Part shown: piece after piece, positions 34,737 to 61,015 of the stretch
Position numbering within the stretch: position 1 is the first letter of the stretch
How the letters are laid out: every line of letters begins with the position of its first letter
Assembly (NCBI GenBank): GCA_027625915.1
Contig: JANTQA010000047.1
Location: 4,836,001-4,900,000, forward strand
Length of the DNA: 64,000 nucleotides
Source of the DNA: Anaeramoeba flamelloides
Taxonomy: Eukaryota; Metamonada; Anaeramoebidae
Reading direction: 5' to 3'
The notes under the pieces: model-generated
What the model was told of the DNA's origin: nothing
What the model saw: the letters and a program-made list of their open reading frames with translations, nothing else
Databases searched by the model: none
Position numbers and translations under genes: made by a program

Positions 34737-35207
34737 TGTCTACCGATCTTACATCGAAAGTATTTCTCTATTATAGATTTACAATTTATATCCATTTTTT
34801 AATCAACTAAACCAACTCTATTCTAAGATTTTATATTTTTAATTACAGTTTAATAAGCAACACTGCATTTCAATTGTATATCCTTAAAGGGATAGTTGAT
34901 AAAATATTCAAACTAGCACGTGATTAATCAAAATGGAATATATTAATTTTACAATATTTTTACTGTTATTAACTATATTCATTATGAAATAAACAAAGAA
35001 AATTCCACAAAGAAAAGGAACCGGGGCCAACTAATTTAAAAGAATTATTATTGAATGTATCACTTGATTCTTTCAGAGGTTGGAGTAGATGAATCTGCCC
35101 CGATTAGAATTTTGGATTCAGTTTTTCACCTTTTGGAAAGAATTTGTTATTTTTGTTATGAGATGAATGTTTCGACATGTTACTACTCTTTATTGAGTCG
35201 ATCAGTA
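34737..35207 (+). CDS. Possible multi-exon gene, product unrecognised, splicing unresolved
   Basis: ATG at 34737 starts MSTDLTSK, followed at once by GTATTT. Downstream pieces look coding: QLYILKGIVDKIFKLA (about 34875-34918) could splice at C|GTGATT to QKEPGPTNLKELLLN (about 35020-35062). A 22-nt GT-AG segment then gives VGVDESAPIRILDSVFHLLE, RICYFCYEMNVSTCYYSLLS and RS, ending at a GTAAAT donor near 35208. Phases agree for the last two joins. The first join is ambiguous: one long intron to TTACAG, or read-through with an in-frame TAA. I do not know the family, and further exons after 35207 are not found. Confidence 0.35.
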
Positions 35208-36513
35208 AATAGGAACTTTTTTTTTTAATTTCAAATAAACGTTATTTTCTCATTTTAAATTTTCACTTTTTCTACATTGCATAAATAATTCCTCTAATCT
35301 TTGAAATATTTCAAAACTAAAGTAATATTTAAAGAGGTACGTTGTTATAATTGTTATTAATTCATGAGTTTTGGAGATTCTTTTTATTTTCTCACTTTGA
35401 AAAATATTTGGTTTCTTTGGATTTTTTTATTTGTCAAAAATTACTTTGATTATTAAAAAAGGTTTTAAATTTGACAAATAAATTTAAAAAAATTGAATTT
35501 TAGTTAAATAAAATACTCAAAATGATTTCCACTAAAAGGAAATTGACTTTTTATATAATAAAGAATTATTTCAGAAACTAAGAATGAAAATTATTGGATG
35601 TTTTTGAAATTGGTATAGTGTATTATTTTTTAATAATAGAAGCCCCTTAAATTAATAATTTGAAGAACTAATAGTCCTGACATTTTTATTCTTATAATTC
35701 TAGTATTATATTTTGGAGAAATCGAATCAAAGATAAAATTTTATCAAAATTTATTCATTATTAAAGAATTTCCAAAAAAATCGAGATCGCTCCTATCAAT
35801 TAATTTTATATCAAAAAAAAAAAAAAATTATTTTTTTATTGAAAAAAAATCCTAAGAGTAAAATAGTTCGAATAATGCTCTAAAAATTAACTTACAAAAT
35901 TATTGCTACAAAAATTGATCCAATCAATGACAAAAGATCCTTATTTCGAAGTAAAAAAAATAACAATTTTCAGAAATAATCACCTTTTCAAGACAAATTT
36001 TTTTAAAAGATATTTTTCAATATTAAATTATGATTAATGATGATTCATCCCAAAACTGGATTAATATTTCTGTTTTGAAACAATCTAGCTCCTTTTATTT
36101 TCAATCCTTTTATGGATTTTTTTTTTTTTTTTATTCCTTATTTAATAATTTGTGGAATAAATTCACAAATTGTGCAACATATTTTCCATTTCGTTCCAAA
36201 TTCAATTTATTTGTTCAAAAAAACCACTTTTGGTAAAAAATTAAAAAAAAAATGAAAACCTAGATCAATTAAAATTAAAGACTATACCAAAATCCTTCGA
36301 GATTGTGCAATTTAAAAAAAAAAACAAAATTGATTAAATTTTATTCTTGTATAAGTTTTTTTTTCTTTTTTCCAAAATTATGGTTTTTAGAAAATTTTCA
36401 AGACGTAAAAGCCAGTATTATTGTTTTTGAATGTTAATGGAATGTACTCACAAAATGACTATTTTGAATAATTTTGTCTATTTTTTATTTTTTTTAATGT
36501 TAATGGGTTTCTT
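35208..36513. other. Intergenic DNA, possible hidden exons
   Basis: No supported gene. A plus-strand frame at about 36030-36236 (MINDDSSQNWINISVLKQSS and on) contains a long Phe run from a poly-T tract and is doubtful. Bases near 36513 are the 3' flank of the B-box/TLDc gene. Confidence 0.4.
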
Positions 36514-38702
36514 TTACATTTCTTCACAAAAAGTTTCATATTTAACAAGTTTTATTTTCACACCTGATCTCTCTCCAGTAAAATCAAAGGAGCCACCGGG
36601 GGGGTTTTGAAAACTATGATGCTCGTCTCTATGGCAGGCTAAAAAATCACGATAAATAATAAATGTATGGCTATTATTTTAGTACATCACAAAAAAAAAA
36701 AAACAATAAGAAAGAAGAAGAATTTAGAAACCACATCGCCTTACATAATAATAGAATAAGATTACAAAAGTTACCCGATGCCAAAAGCAACACCATAATC
36801 ATAGTACCAATATTGTGCTACATTGTTTCAATATTCAAATCAATTCAAAAATAAAATTAAATAAATAAAAAAAAAGAAGAAGAGAGAGAGAGAGGAAATT
36901 AATGGAATTGGTTTTCCTTAAAAATGAGAAAAAATATTTTAAAAAGAGGTTTAAATACAGTTATTCTAGATCTAAAAAGAAAAAACATTTTATAGCTTAC
37001 CTTTTTCTTTAGTTAATACCTTTAAGACTTTGAGTTCATTTGTCTTTTTATCTAGATAAAATATAAAGACATTATTTGATACCTTATATGTCCCTCCTTG
37101 ATGGGAACCAAAGCCAAGGTCTGTATAGCCGCCAAAAATATTTCCGATTTCGTTTTGACAAATAACCAATGATTTGCCTTTATGATAGCATTTGTCGCAC
37201 CAAACATTATAATCTTTCTGATCTGTTTCATAATTATAATTTAAATGGAATGCAATACCTTTGGGTAGATAAGTCATAAGTTTTTGGACTGCTTGTTGGG
37301 GAAGAATTTTGGAATTTAAACATGGAGAAACATTAACTTGCTGCGTTGGGAATTGAACACCATTTATGGTAAGTGAGAGTTCATATTTACCATCGGATCA
37401 AAAGTGAATTCAGTTTCAAATATTCCATAGGGCTGTGTCTGTGAAGCTGATAATTTCCATTGTAAATCGTTATAATTCCTGATCTCGTTTGTGGAACTGT
37501 GCGTTAGAGAAAATTTAATTAGTGGGGAATAGATCTTCAAGTATTCGTTTAGACTATTTTTTAATTCAATTTTGATCGTTGTTTGAAAGCTTTTGAGAAG
37601 AAATGGCTTGAGGATGATCTTTGATTTCTCAACTGAAATAATTGGGGTGACTTTCAATTGGCTTATTGTATACAATTGGCTGTTGATTGGGAATACTAAC
37701 TCTAGCCCCTCGTCACAAATTGGGTTGGGGCATTGAAAATCTAATAGCTTTTCAGCGTTGCGTATGAATATTTTTTGATTGATAATCTGAAAATTATTGC
37801 TCGATTGCTTTGCCAATGCAAGTAGTTTTTTGTGCGTATTATAATTTTGAAACACAAGAAGATTGTTTTGTTCCTTTTTTAATTGCTGAGACAATTGCTT
37901 TAGCTTGCCATTTTCTCCTTTTTACAATCCCTTCTTTAATTTCCTTCATCTTTTTTTCCAATGCCATCTTGATCGTTTGGTGGTTCTCTTCCACCAACTG
38001 AATTAATGCCTCTCTCTTTTTTTTTATTTTGTCAGTTTCTTTGGCTATTTGTTTAAATAAATTATTCCTCTCTTTAATTGTTTGGGTAAAAGTATTTGAA
38101 TCAATTTTCAATTTTCTCTCTTTTTGAATTTTTGGATCACCTAGGTTCCATGTCTTGCCAAATTTGCTTATTTTTTTGATAACATGTCCTTTGTGCTTTG
38201 GAAGGATACACTTAAAACATAAGAGTGTTTCATCGTTCATACAAAATAATTCATATTTTTCTTGATGCTTTGGGCATATGTTTTCCAGCGGATCAAATTT
38301 GATATTTGTTAAATTTATGTCTGTTTTTGTTTTTTGTTTTTTGTTTTGTTTTTCATTGGTTTTTGAAAATTTAGAATAAAAAAGAAGAAATTGAAAATTT
38401 GTTTTTTATAATTTGATCAAAATTCGAACAATTTTATGTGTCGAATGCATTTTTTTGGTAGTAAGTAAAAAAAAAATTAACAAGAAAAATTCAAAATTAC
38501 TCAATGGCACCCGAACATGATTTTTCATTACCATTAGTTTGTGGTTAGATTCTTCGTGTTTATCACAATAAAACGCAAAACAATTTTCACACCAAAAGGA
38601 TGGATTTGTTTTGGTATTATTCCCTAAGCACTCAACACAATATTTTGAAGTGTCCTTGTTAATGGACTGTTTCAAGTTTTCAACTGGAATGTTAATTTCC
38701 AT
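36514..38702 (-). CDS. Tandem B-box, coiled-coil and TLDc domain protein, six exons
   Basis: Exons on the minus strand: 38501-38702, 37926-38320, 37391-37885, 37001-37340, 36775-36817 and 36514-36670. Introns are 180, 40, 50, 183 and 104 nt, all GT-AG with matching phases, giving 543 residues. B-box 1 uses C22, C25, C38, C41, C46, H49 and H54. B-box 2 (ICPKHQEKYELFCMND, then LLCFKC, HKGH) spans the first intron. A Lys/Glu-rich coiled coil and a beta-rich segment follow. The C-terminal TLDc domain has GKSLVICQNEIGNIFGGYTD, then YWYYDYGVAFGIG and SGVKIKLVKYETF. TLDc proteins (TLDC1, OXR1, NCOA7) are linked to oxidative-stress resistance and V-ATPase binding; TRIM-like B-box/coiled-coil parts mediate assembly. 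No RING is visible. The 40-nt intron could also end at one of two nearby AGs in the same phase. Confidence 0.85.
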
Positions 38703-39494
38703 AAAAATCCAAACGAGAAAAAAATGAGTTTATTCAAATGTTCTTTGATGAAATAAAATAGTAAACTTAAACTTTAATAATTTGCTTGAAAATTGATGGA
38801 ACAGGGTGTCAAATCTTCTTTTATTGTTCAGATTTATTCAAGAATTAGTTTTCCAAAAGTGTATAAAGGGAATTTTGAAAACAAAAAGAGGTTTTTCAAT
38901 TTTGGAGAAATAAAAAGAGCTCAATTCATTTAGCCAAATTTTGGTAATAGTACACATAATATGGTCTTTTTGATTTTAGATCTTGAAGGGATTTTCAATA
39001 TAAAATAGTTTGGTAAATACTTATCTTTTGTTTGATTTCTTTAAAAATTGAAAGATTGATCTTTACCAAAATGATTTTTTGATTAAAATTATTATTTGTA
39101 TATTAAGATAAGCAAATTGCTATTTGTTGCATATTCAATGGAACAAAAGTTTCATTTAGCTATTTATAAAAAGTTTTTTCCATCAGGTAACATTTACAGT
39201 TTTTAATTCTTAAAATTAGCTTAAATTATTAACTTCCCTCTAAGAATTGAGAAACTTTCGACAATTTATTTTAAAACTTGGAATGTGATTTTTTTTGAAA
39301 AGCTGATTATAAATTTTGATCTTTTTATTTTACAATTAATGGTATATTTACTCTGACCAAAATTTGGATCAATTCAAGGAGCGACTTATTTAATTCAAAA
39401 ATTGAAAAACTCTATTTTTACAAAATACCATATTAACACCTTTGATGCTGATAAATTCTAATTTATAAATATTTCAGTAATCTTCAATATTTAA
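38703..39494. other. 5' flank of the B-box/TLDc gene
   Basis: The promoter and 5' UTR of the minus-strand gene should lie in the first few hundred bases. No specific motif can be named, and no other gene is seen. Confidence 0.4.
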
Positions 39495-40214
39495 GGGTAA
39501 CAACACTGAAATTTGAAAAAGATAATATTGTATTCAGTGTGGGTGAGAATTGTTATTTTGGTTCTAAGCTGATAGATCTTCGGCTTAGTGTGAGTTTGAA
39601 TAGTGGTTTAGAATGGCAATTTTATCAATTTATTTGGTTTTTTCCAAAATCCAAATTTTTAGGGTTTAAGGTTCGTAAGTTAATAGATAATTTTAAAAAA
39701 AATCGAGAGGACTGGGTTGTCGATTGAAATTTTTCTTATGGGACTAGCATCTATATTTTTTTTTTTTTGACCAATTTCTTAATAAGGGTTCTTTATCTAG
39801 AAACACGTCTAATATTGAAAATAAAAAGGATTTTCAAATCTAGGTAATGGCAAAAAATTTTCTCAATCTCAATTATATTTAGGTAAAAAAATTTAATCTA
39901 GATTATTTCCTTAAGGTTTGGTTTATTTCGAGTTTTTCAAAAATTAATTTTTTTTTTAGTTATAATGAGTAAAAGGAAATTAATATTTCAATCAATAATA
40001 TCAAATTTCATTATTAAATCCGTTTCACCCAAATTATCTTACACCCGATAAATGTGGATTTTGAAAAAAAAACCAAATAAATTGATAAAATTGCCATTCT
40101 AAACCACTGTTAAAACCCACACTAAGCCGAAGATCTATCAGCTTAGAACCAATAACAATTCTCACCCACACTAAATACAAGATTATCTTTTTCAAATTCA
40201 AGAGATTGTAAATA
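39495..40214. mobile_element. TTAA-target fold-back element with about 180-bp arms, carrying a nested MITE
   Basis: TTAA stands at both borders (39491-39494 and 40215-40218). The arms are long inverted repeats: left GTGTGGGTGAGAATTGTTAT and GATAGATCTTCGGCTTAGTG, right CACTAAGCCGAAGATCTATC and ATAACAATTCTCACCCACAC. The same arm family, diverged, forms the element at 61016. Between the arms lies a second MITE at 39740. The TTAA borders point to piggyBac-type mobilisation. There is no coding frame. Confidence 0.75.
39740..39910. mobile_element. 170-bp MITE with GGGACTAG ends, nested copy
   Basis: Aligns with 49791-49961 over its whole length: GGGACTAGCATCTATATT, then GACCAATTTCTTAATAAGG, then a mirrored right end GATTATTTCC. 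TTAA follows on the right and a mutated TTAT stands on the left. It lies between the arms of the larger fold-back element, so it inserted after that one. Confidence 0.7.
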
Positions 40215-41224
40215 TTAAAGTAGGAAAGCCCAAATGAAGGAGATGAATGTGTTTATGTTATTTAAAGGTACATCGTTTTTTTTTGATTTAAATTAATCAC
40301 TATTAACAGGATTTTAGGAAATGTGAAATAATGTTTTATGAAATTTAGATGGGATAAAAGTTAGTTTGATTATCTTTTACCGATTTGGAAATATGGGTTT
40401 GGTTCGTGATTCCATAGTTAATCCAATTCACACCAAATCAAGAATAAATATAGCAAATCAATAAAAAGAGTTCATAAATTGTAATCTATTACTTTGAATA
40501 CTTATTCACTAAAAAAAAAAAAGCTAAATGAAGCTAAAAAAATAAAGTGAAAAATATTTTCAAGTTGTATTTCAAATACTAATAATTTCTTTTTTTGAAT
40601 ATTAAAATTACAAGAAAATTATTTGTAAAAGTATAAAATTCTCACAATAACTTGTGTTTTGAAAAAAAAAAAAAATTAGTCAAAAAATATAAAGTGGAAT
40701 TAGAAAAAACTTATTCTGAGAATAAAACATTTATTTCAACTAAAAGAAATTCTTTATTCTTCATCTTGTCCTGATATAGCCTTAAATTTGATTGTTAATA
40801 GTTTACCCCAGTGTCAAATTAATATCAAAGGTTAACTTCTTGATGTTTTTGAGAAAAAATCAAATTAAGAATTGAATTTTTTTGAACATTTTTCAGATTT
40901 ATTTTACTTGCTAGAAGATTATTTTAAAATTTTTTAAAGGAAAATGTTTCTTATCAAAAATTTATGATATTTTTTGAGAAATATTTTCCACATTTGTTCA
41001 TTCATTTTTGGAATTTATTTTTGAATAATTAAATTTTAAGAAATCGATAGCCTACTTAAATAACATTTATTATTTGTTGATTTGATGATTTAAAATATAG
41101 ATCTTGTAAAAAAAAAAAAAAAAAATAGCTTTGAATTCGAATAATATAATTTTTTTATTTACATATGATGTTAAAAATAGCACTAACCAAATTTAAAATT
41201 CATGTAAAACCATTTGAGTGTTTA
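40215..41224. other. A+T-rich intergenic DNA
   Basis: No gene or complete repeat recognised. Confidence 0.45.
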
Positions 41225-41792
41225 ACTAAACTATTTTTCAGTCAAAGGGGCCCAGTTTTATTGAAGAAATGGGAGACATTCTATGAGTTTAATTCATTAC
41301 TCTTTCAAACTAAAATTTTCAATTTTTAGATCAAAATCATTTTTTCTCATTTTGTAAAATTTTGTTTTTATTTGTTTTTTGCTTTTTGCTTTTTTTTTTT
41401 TTTTTTCTTCTTTTCTTTTTTTTTTTTTTTTTTAAAATTTATTTTGAAAAAAAAAATGTTTGAAAAACGAAATAAACATTAAGAAAAGTTAAGCTTTGTA
41501 TGTTCTTTTAAAATTCATACATTTACAAGTAAAAAATCTTATTCTCAACCAATTTAATTTCCTAAAGAAATTGAGAATTTTGCACGAGACGTTCCAATGA
41601 ATGGTGCCCAAAAATTTTTTTTTTTTTTTTTTGAAATTTATGGTTTATTCAGGGGTTTCTTTTATAATTATGGGCTCTTATAAGAAGTTTATTATTCGAC
41701 GTATTTCTAAACAATCTAAGTTTGGTTGATTCTTAAAAATAAAGTGACTTTTTCATTTTTGGCTGGGCACCTTTGAGTGAAATAGAGTTTAC
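41225..41792. mobile_element. MITE, CAGTCAAAGG family, subfamily with CCCAG termini
   Basis: The left end AACTATTTTTCAGTCAAAGG, continuing GGCCCAG, is mirrored on the right by CTGGGCACCTTTGAGTGAAA and TAGAGTTTA. The interior shares TTTTATTGAAGAAAT and TTTTTAGATCAAAATCATTT with the copy at 45280, so these two form one subfamily distinct from 47761 and 50405. Confidence 0.75.
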
Positions 41793-42672
41793 ATGATTTA
41801 ATAATTATGTTTATACTCAAAACAATATTTACATAAATAAAAATTTGAATTCAGATGAATTTCTGATTTTGAAAAATATTTCTTATTAAAAATTACAACC
41901 TTTTAATTGTGGATGTCTTATTGATAAAATGCAATAATTGTCTTTTTTTTTCTATTTATTTCTTTTTTTTATTTTATTGATTCAACTTCTTAAGATTATG
42001 ATTAGTTATACAAAATGATTATTGATAAATTATAATTTGAATATTAACTATCTGTTTTTAATATTAAAATTCAAAATAAATTTTTTTAAGAAAATCATAA
42101 AAATCTTTATAATTTTTAAAAATATAAAGTAAAAAATTAGGTTGCTTGAAATATTCTATAAAATACCCTAAAATTGAAAAGACTCATTTTTTTTTTTAAA
42201 CTTCTTAAAAACGCCTTTTTTAGAACTTTTAAGAAATCCTAGTATTAGAGATAAAATTTTGAAGGCACAATATAAATTTAATAAAGACATAAATCTTTTC
42301 TTTAGATGTTCTATTGTAAACTCTCTGATGTATTTTTTGATATATTTTGGGTATATATATTATAATGGTACTTATTCAGACATGTGCGTATTCATAACAT
42401 GGTATTTTGAATAGTGAAACATGTTTGGATGTTGGGTATAGTTAATTTTTGATTAAATCATTTTCTTTCATGGGGAAGAAAAAGGTTATATGATTTTGGT
42501 TTAGATTGACTTTGATATTGTAGAACAATTATCTGTACAATTAGATATTATTGTGCCATTTTTGTATTACTGTGCTATTTTTGAGATGTTATCACTAATG
42601 ATATACATTTATTAATTGCCATTAAATAAACATTTTCTTTCATTTCTTCATACCATATTACAATGGCCAAAA
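41793..42672. other. A+T-rich intergenic DNA
   Basis: No gene recognised. A short TA-rich run lies near 42350-42362. Confidence 0.4.
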
Positions 42673-42816
42673 ATGTTAGAGGTGTCTAAGATACCAAACC
42701 TTTTTATACAAAGTGTTTTGAATACTATTCCCTTATATTTTAAATTTTTAGAATACTATATTTACAGCCAAAGAAAAAAAAATGATCCACAGCAAAATTA
42801 TAATTATAACAATTAA
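42673..42816 (+). CDS. Possible short gene or terminal exon, product unrecognised
   Basis: ATG at 42673 opens 47 residues, MLEVSKIPNLFIQSVLNTIP followed by LYFKFLEYYIYSQRKKNDPQ and QNYNYNN. The residue content is more varied than in neighbouring chance frames, and it ends in a polar Asn/Gln tail as many proteins of such genomes do. Upstream in the same frame the sequence stays open for 19 codons back to a stop. No splice partner or family is found, and an overlapping frame is also open, so this is a weak call. Confidence 0.2.
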   Translation: MLEVSKIPNLFIQSVLNTIPLYFKFLEYYIYSQRKKNDPQQNYNYNN

Positions 42817-43104
42817 CCTGGGTCTACAAACACTGGTGTTTATTAATAGTTTTTTACAAAATCTTTTCAAGTGGTTAAAAAAATTGAGTATTTTCGATTT
42901 TCGTATATTTCCCAGAATATTGAGAAAATTCCAAAAATTAATTATTTCTTTTAAACAAAAGATTTTTTTCTTGATTTTTTGAAAAAAATTTTATTATTAT
43001 TTTTTTTTTTTAATCAGATACAAAAATGAGTAATCTAAAAGATCAATTTATTTGATTTTATTTATTTCTTTGAATAAATCTAATAATGAATAGAATTACA
43101 CCAA

Positions 43105-56513
<13,409 letters not shown>

Positions 56514-58945
56514 TTGAAACAAAAAAAACAAATTAAAAAAAATAAAACATCTTACAATTTTTCGTCATCTTACAAATTTTTTGAGGAATTTTAAGGGCTC
56601 TAAAATATTTAACATTTTGAAGAGTATTAAAGGTCACCTCTGGTATTTTAATTGTTTTTGGTCAATGAGATTATACTTGTATTTGAATTTTAAATGGAAA
56701 AAATTGTCACTTGCTATTCTAAATTCCTTTTTCAATCAAAGACACAAATTACAGCCTACCTCTTTGAGAACTTAATTTAGTGAAGCAAAATATGGGAAAG
56801 GAAGTGAAATTTTCTTCCCATTTATAATTCAAATGTCATAATTTAGTTAAAAAATTGGATTAATAGTTATTTCAAAAGTTTAAATTTTAAGTGGTTTCAA
56901 AAATTTTACCTGATTGGATTCTTGGTTATAAGTTTGTCTTGTTTTGTATTTTTGAAAGAACTGGGAATCCAATTTTTAAACGAAATATAATGGCATTGAC
57001 AAAAAAACAATTAAAATGCCTTTGATGGTCTTTAATACCCTTCAAAGTTGCCTTAATTTAGGTATTCCTTCCTGATTAGTTTTAATTATAGAAATATTTA
57101 ATATGAAAAAATTGTGTTTTTCAAGTCAAATTTTTTTTAGTAATCCAAAATCTTTCTCAAATATGTTGACTTACTTTATAATGTTATTGAAAATCATTCA
57201 TTTAATATCTGGATTGTTCAATAATTAATATTGAACATTGTGTTCTGTTTCCAGGCATTCTTATCATTTTATGAAGGAATATGTTTTTTGATTGCTTTTA
57301 AAAGAAGTAAAAAAAAAAAAAAAACAAACATTTAAAGCATGTAAATAGTAATTTGGTTAAAGTTAGATAATAAATATTAAAAAATTAATTGAATAAATTT
57401 ATTTGGTAATCTTTAAAATAACATAGTGATTTTTTAAAGTATCTTTCAGAATTAAAAAAAAAATAGAAATTTTATGTAAAATCTTTCTTCTGGCAGGTTT
57501 GAAAATTTTTTTTTACTTTGAATATTTATTTTTTTTTTTTTTTATTTTTTAGAATCTATGATGGGTTATACATTTTTAGTCTTAAATAAATTAAGAGAAT
57601 AAATTTAAATTTGGTATTTCTTCGTGAATTGATTAAAATAGAATATAATTATTTTTTATTTTTTTTTCGATTTTTCCCTGTTTTAATGTTCTTGAGTGTG
57701 GGAAGAATGATTACAAAACGGTGAGATCAATTAGTTATTTGCTAATATTCAGATACAGAAACATGAATGTATGAGGATCTTGAAAAAAAAATATAAAGGA
57801 AAAAATACTAAAATTTCAAAGTAAACTAAGATTAAAAAGAAAAAAGAAATTACACTAATTAAACAATTATCCCATATTAATACTCATTATATAGAATCAA
57901 ATTGTATTAAATTAATCAAAAACTACCTTGATTTTGATTTTTGGATGTTTACAATTAAAAGATAGGATTGGTTTTTTTTTTTGATTATTTACCAATTACT
58001 TGTAAACAAATTTTATAATTTTTTTTTCTTTTTTTTTGCTTTTTTACCTTAAAAAAATTTTGTATGAGTCTTTTCCTTGAATAATGGTGATATCTCATAG
58101 TTTTTTTTTACTTGCCCTTAATTAAATTGAAGTAAAGGGATATTTAGAGTGTAATTTACACTATTTTTATAATAATAATAATAGAATCATTAGATTTTTG
58201 GGGAAAATAAATACTCTCCTTGGGCTCTTTTAATGTCTAATTATAAAAGAAAAAAATTGTTATTTTAGATCGTTCACCTTTGATAGAATTGAACCACTTG
58301 AAAAAAGATAGGGGGGTGAAAAATGTATGAAAGTTATATATTTTCCAAATAAATAGATCTTAAGGGAAATACTAAAGAAATGAGTGTAAATTTTTTAAAA
58401 ATTGAATTTATTCATTATTACAATTATATAAAGATGTGATTAAATATGAAAAAAACGTATCTGATTCTATATATAAATAATTTTAGAGTTTTTATATTGG
58501 TTATAATAAAGGTAAGGTTATAAGTCGGGTCGTATCTTTTTTTGGAAGTGCAGAAAGAAAATATAAAGTATACACCAAGAAAAGAGAGAGAAATATCCGT
58601 TAGAAATTGAAGTGAGTAAAATAATAATAAATAAATAATAAATTAAGAAAAATAAAGACTTAATTTAATTTTTTTTGTACTCCTGGTATTCTGTGTATGG
58701 GTTTTTTTTGTTGGAAATTAATAGAGTATCCGGATAAAGTATTTTATTTAAATCAAAATACTAAAATATTTGACCAGTTATAGGTTAAAAAGGATGGGTG
58801 AATTTATAATATTAATTGGGAAGTGAATGATTGAATATCGAATAAAATGGTTCTTTTAAAAGCAAAAATTGTTCCCAAACTTTTTATTTCTGTTTTTGTG
58901 TTGGTTTTTTTATTAGTTTCCAAAAACTTTTTATATTAAATAAGA

Positions 58946-58977
<32 letters not shown>

Positions 58978-61015
58978 AGTTCCTGCAATGGCTTTAAGTT
59001 TTTAAATTGGTAAACATCTGACTGTTTGAGCTTATTCATAATATTTAATTCATTTCAAGGATTTTTAATTTGATATGTGAGTTATAATTTTTAGTTTATT
59101 AATTATTATTAAAGTTTTTATCATTGGTGTTTAAAATGAATTTGATAATTAATTGTTAAAAAAATCAATAAAAAATGGTATTGTTTAATTATAGTTATCG
59201 AAAAAATGCATAAATGATATTTTTATTCAATTTTTTCTATTTTTCTATTTATGTATTATATTGATTTAGGATTTAGTACTGTAATTAACTTTATTTTTAA
59301 TTGTTTTTGTCTATCAATTTTTTTTTATATCATTATTTTTTGTTATTTTCTTTTTTTTCAAGCAGTGTGTATTTACATCTTTCAGTTAAAAGATGTCAAA
59401 AATTGCCTACAGTAGTTTTTTTTTTGAATTCTTCATCTTAATATCGAGAAAATTAGCAATTATAAAAAGTATATAATCAAAAAAAAATATAATTTTCGTC
59501 AAAGGGTAACATATTCACAAAATATTCAAAGTCAATTAATTAAAAAATCCAATAAATTTTTATTATCATTTTTAATGGGTTTATTAGAGATGCCTTAATT
59601 TCAATTGTTACTGTGTGTTTAAAAGGTATATTTTTGAGTATTTTTTTTTTTTTTGGTGAAAAATAAAGTATATTTTTCCAATTAACAATATTTAATATAT
59701 GATCATTGTATTTATTATTTAAAATATAAAGAAAAACAGGGCTTTTTTCTAGAAAGGGGTGTAAAAAGAGTCATACACAATCTGAATTTAATCTTATTTG
59801 ATTTGTTAATTTGAATTCATTTTTTTTTAGTGGCGGGGTGTTGCTCTTTTTCCTTTTTAGATCTCAAAGATTATTTTTTCTATTTCTTACATTGTAGACA
59901 ATATGAATTTCTAAAGTTTGATGAATATGACAGAATTCTAAAATTGTCAAATATAATTGGTTACCAAATAACCAAAAATGAAAACAAATGGAATAGGTTT
60001 GGTTGTGTAAAATAAGAAAACAATTCGTTTAAAGTTTGGGAAATGTGGGTGCAGTAGTAATTGATTTAAAAGCAAGGGTAAATTAAATAACATATACTTA
60101 AAATTATTTTTTCATGTTTTGGATTTGAAATATAAAGTAGAAATTGGATTTTTGAATATCGTTATAAGCTTAAAAGTGAATTACTAATTTGAATTCTTGC
60201 TTTCAAGTATTTGTTACATTTTTACAAATTTTTGAAAAGTTTAAAATTCAATATATTATGGAATTATGAATAAAAAAATCGTTTATCCAGTAAACACTCT
60301 AGAAAAAAATGAGATGAATTTCATTCTACTTTTAAAGTGGTCTTTTATTGAAATAAAATGAAATTTGATTTGAAATCAGCTGAATATTTTATAGAAAATT
60401 TAATAACTATTAATTGAAATAATCAATTGAGTTTTACAGTTTTTTCTCATTTTTTAGATATATACAAACAAATCAAAGTATTCAGAATTATAATAATAAA
60501 TAAATAAATACTCTCAAATAACTTATTTTAAATAATAAACAGTTACTGATTAAAAGTATGAATAATTGAAAAAAAATAATCTAACAGGATCTTTTAAATT
60601 TCAAGTTTTTAATATGTATTTGAAAAGAATATAAGAGATCAATTATTTCTTTTTTTAAAAGGGTTGAATAATTGGTTTATTTCTTTTGTATTTTTAAAAT
60701 AAGATTAAATTTGAACTGTTATTCGTTCCAGCAAATTAACTATGATTACTAAAAGTGAGATTTCTTCAAAATAAAAAAATTTTTATATATTTTTCTTTTT
60801 TCTTTTTGGATCCAAAAATTCAAACCAGAAAGAGATCAAATAAGTTTACTAAAAATGTATTTGAGTACAATAAATCAATTCTGTTGAAAGTGGTAATTCA
60901 CTTCCCTGATTTTGATAAAGGTTTTTTCATCAAGTTTAATTCAATATTTGTGAAAATAAGTATTCTATCTTCTTTAGAAAAAAAAATAAATATTAAATAT
61001 TTACGAATGCCTTAA
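56514..61015. other. 4.5-kb gene-poor region upstream of the SAPS-like gene
   Basis: The first few hundred bases hold the promoter of the minus-strand gene. A decayed CAGTCAAAGG-family fragment lies at about 56720-56840 (TTTCAATCAAAGACACAAAT, then GAAGTGAAATTTTC). An (AT)n run is at about 58945-58972. A plus-strand patch ending ...RQYEFLKFDEYDRILKLSNI at about 59896-60015 follows an ATTGTAG that could be a splice acceptor, but has no partner exon. No other gene is seen. Confidence 0.4.
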
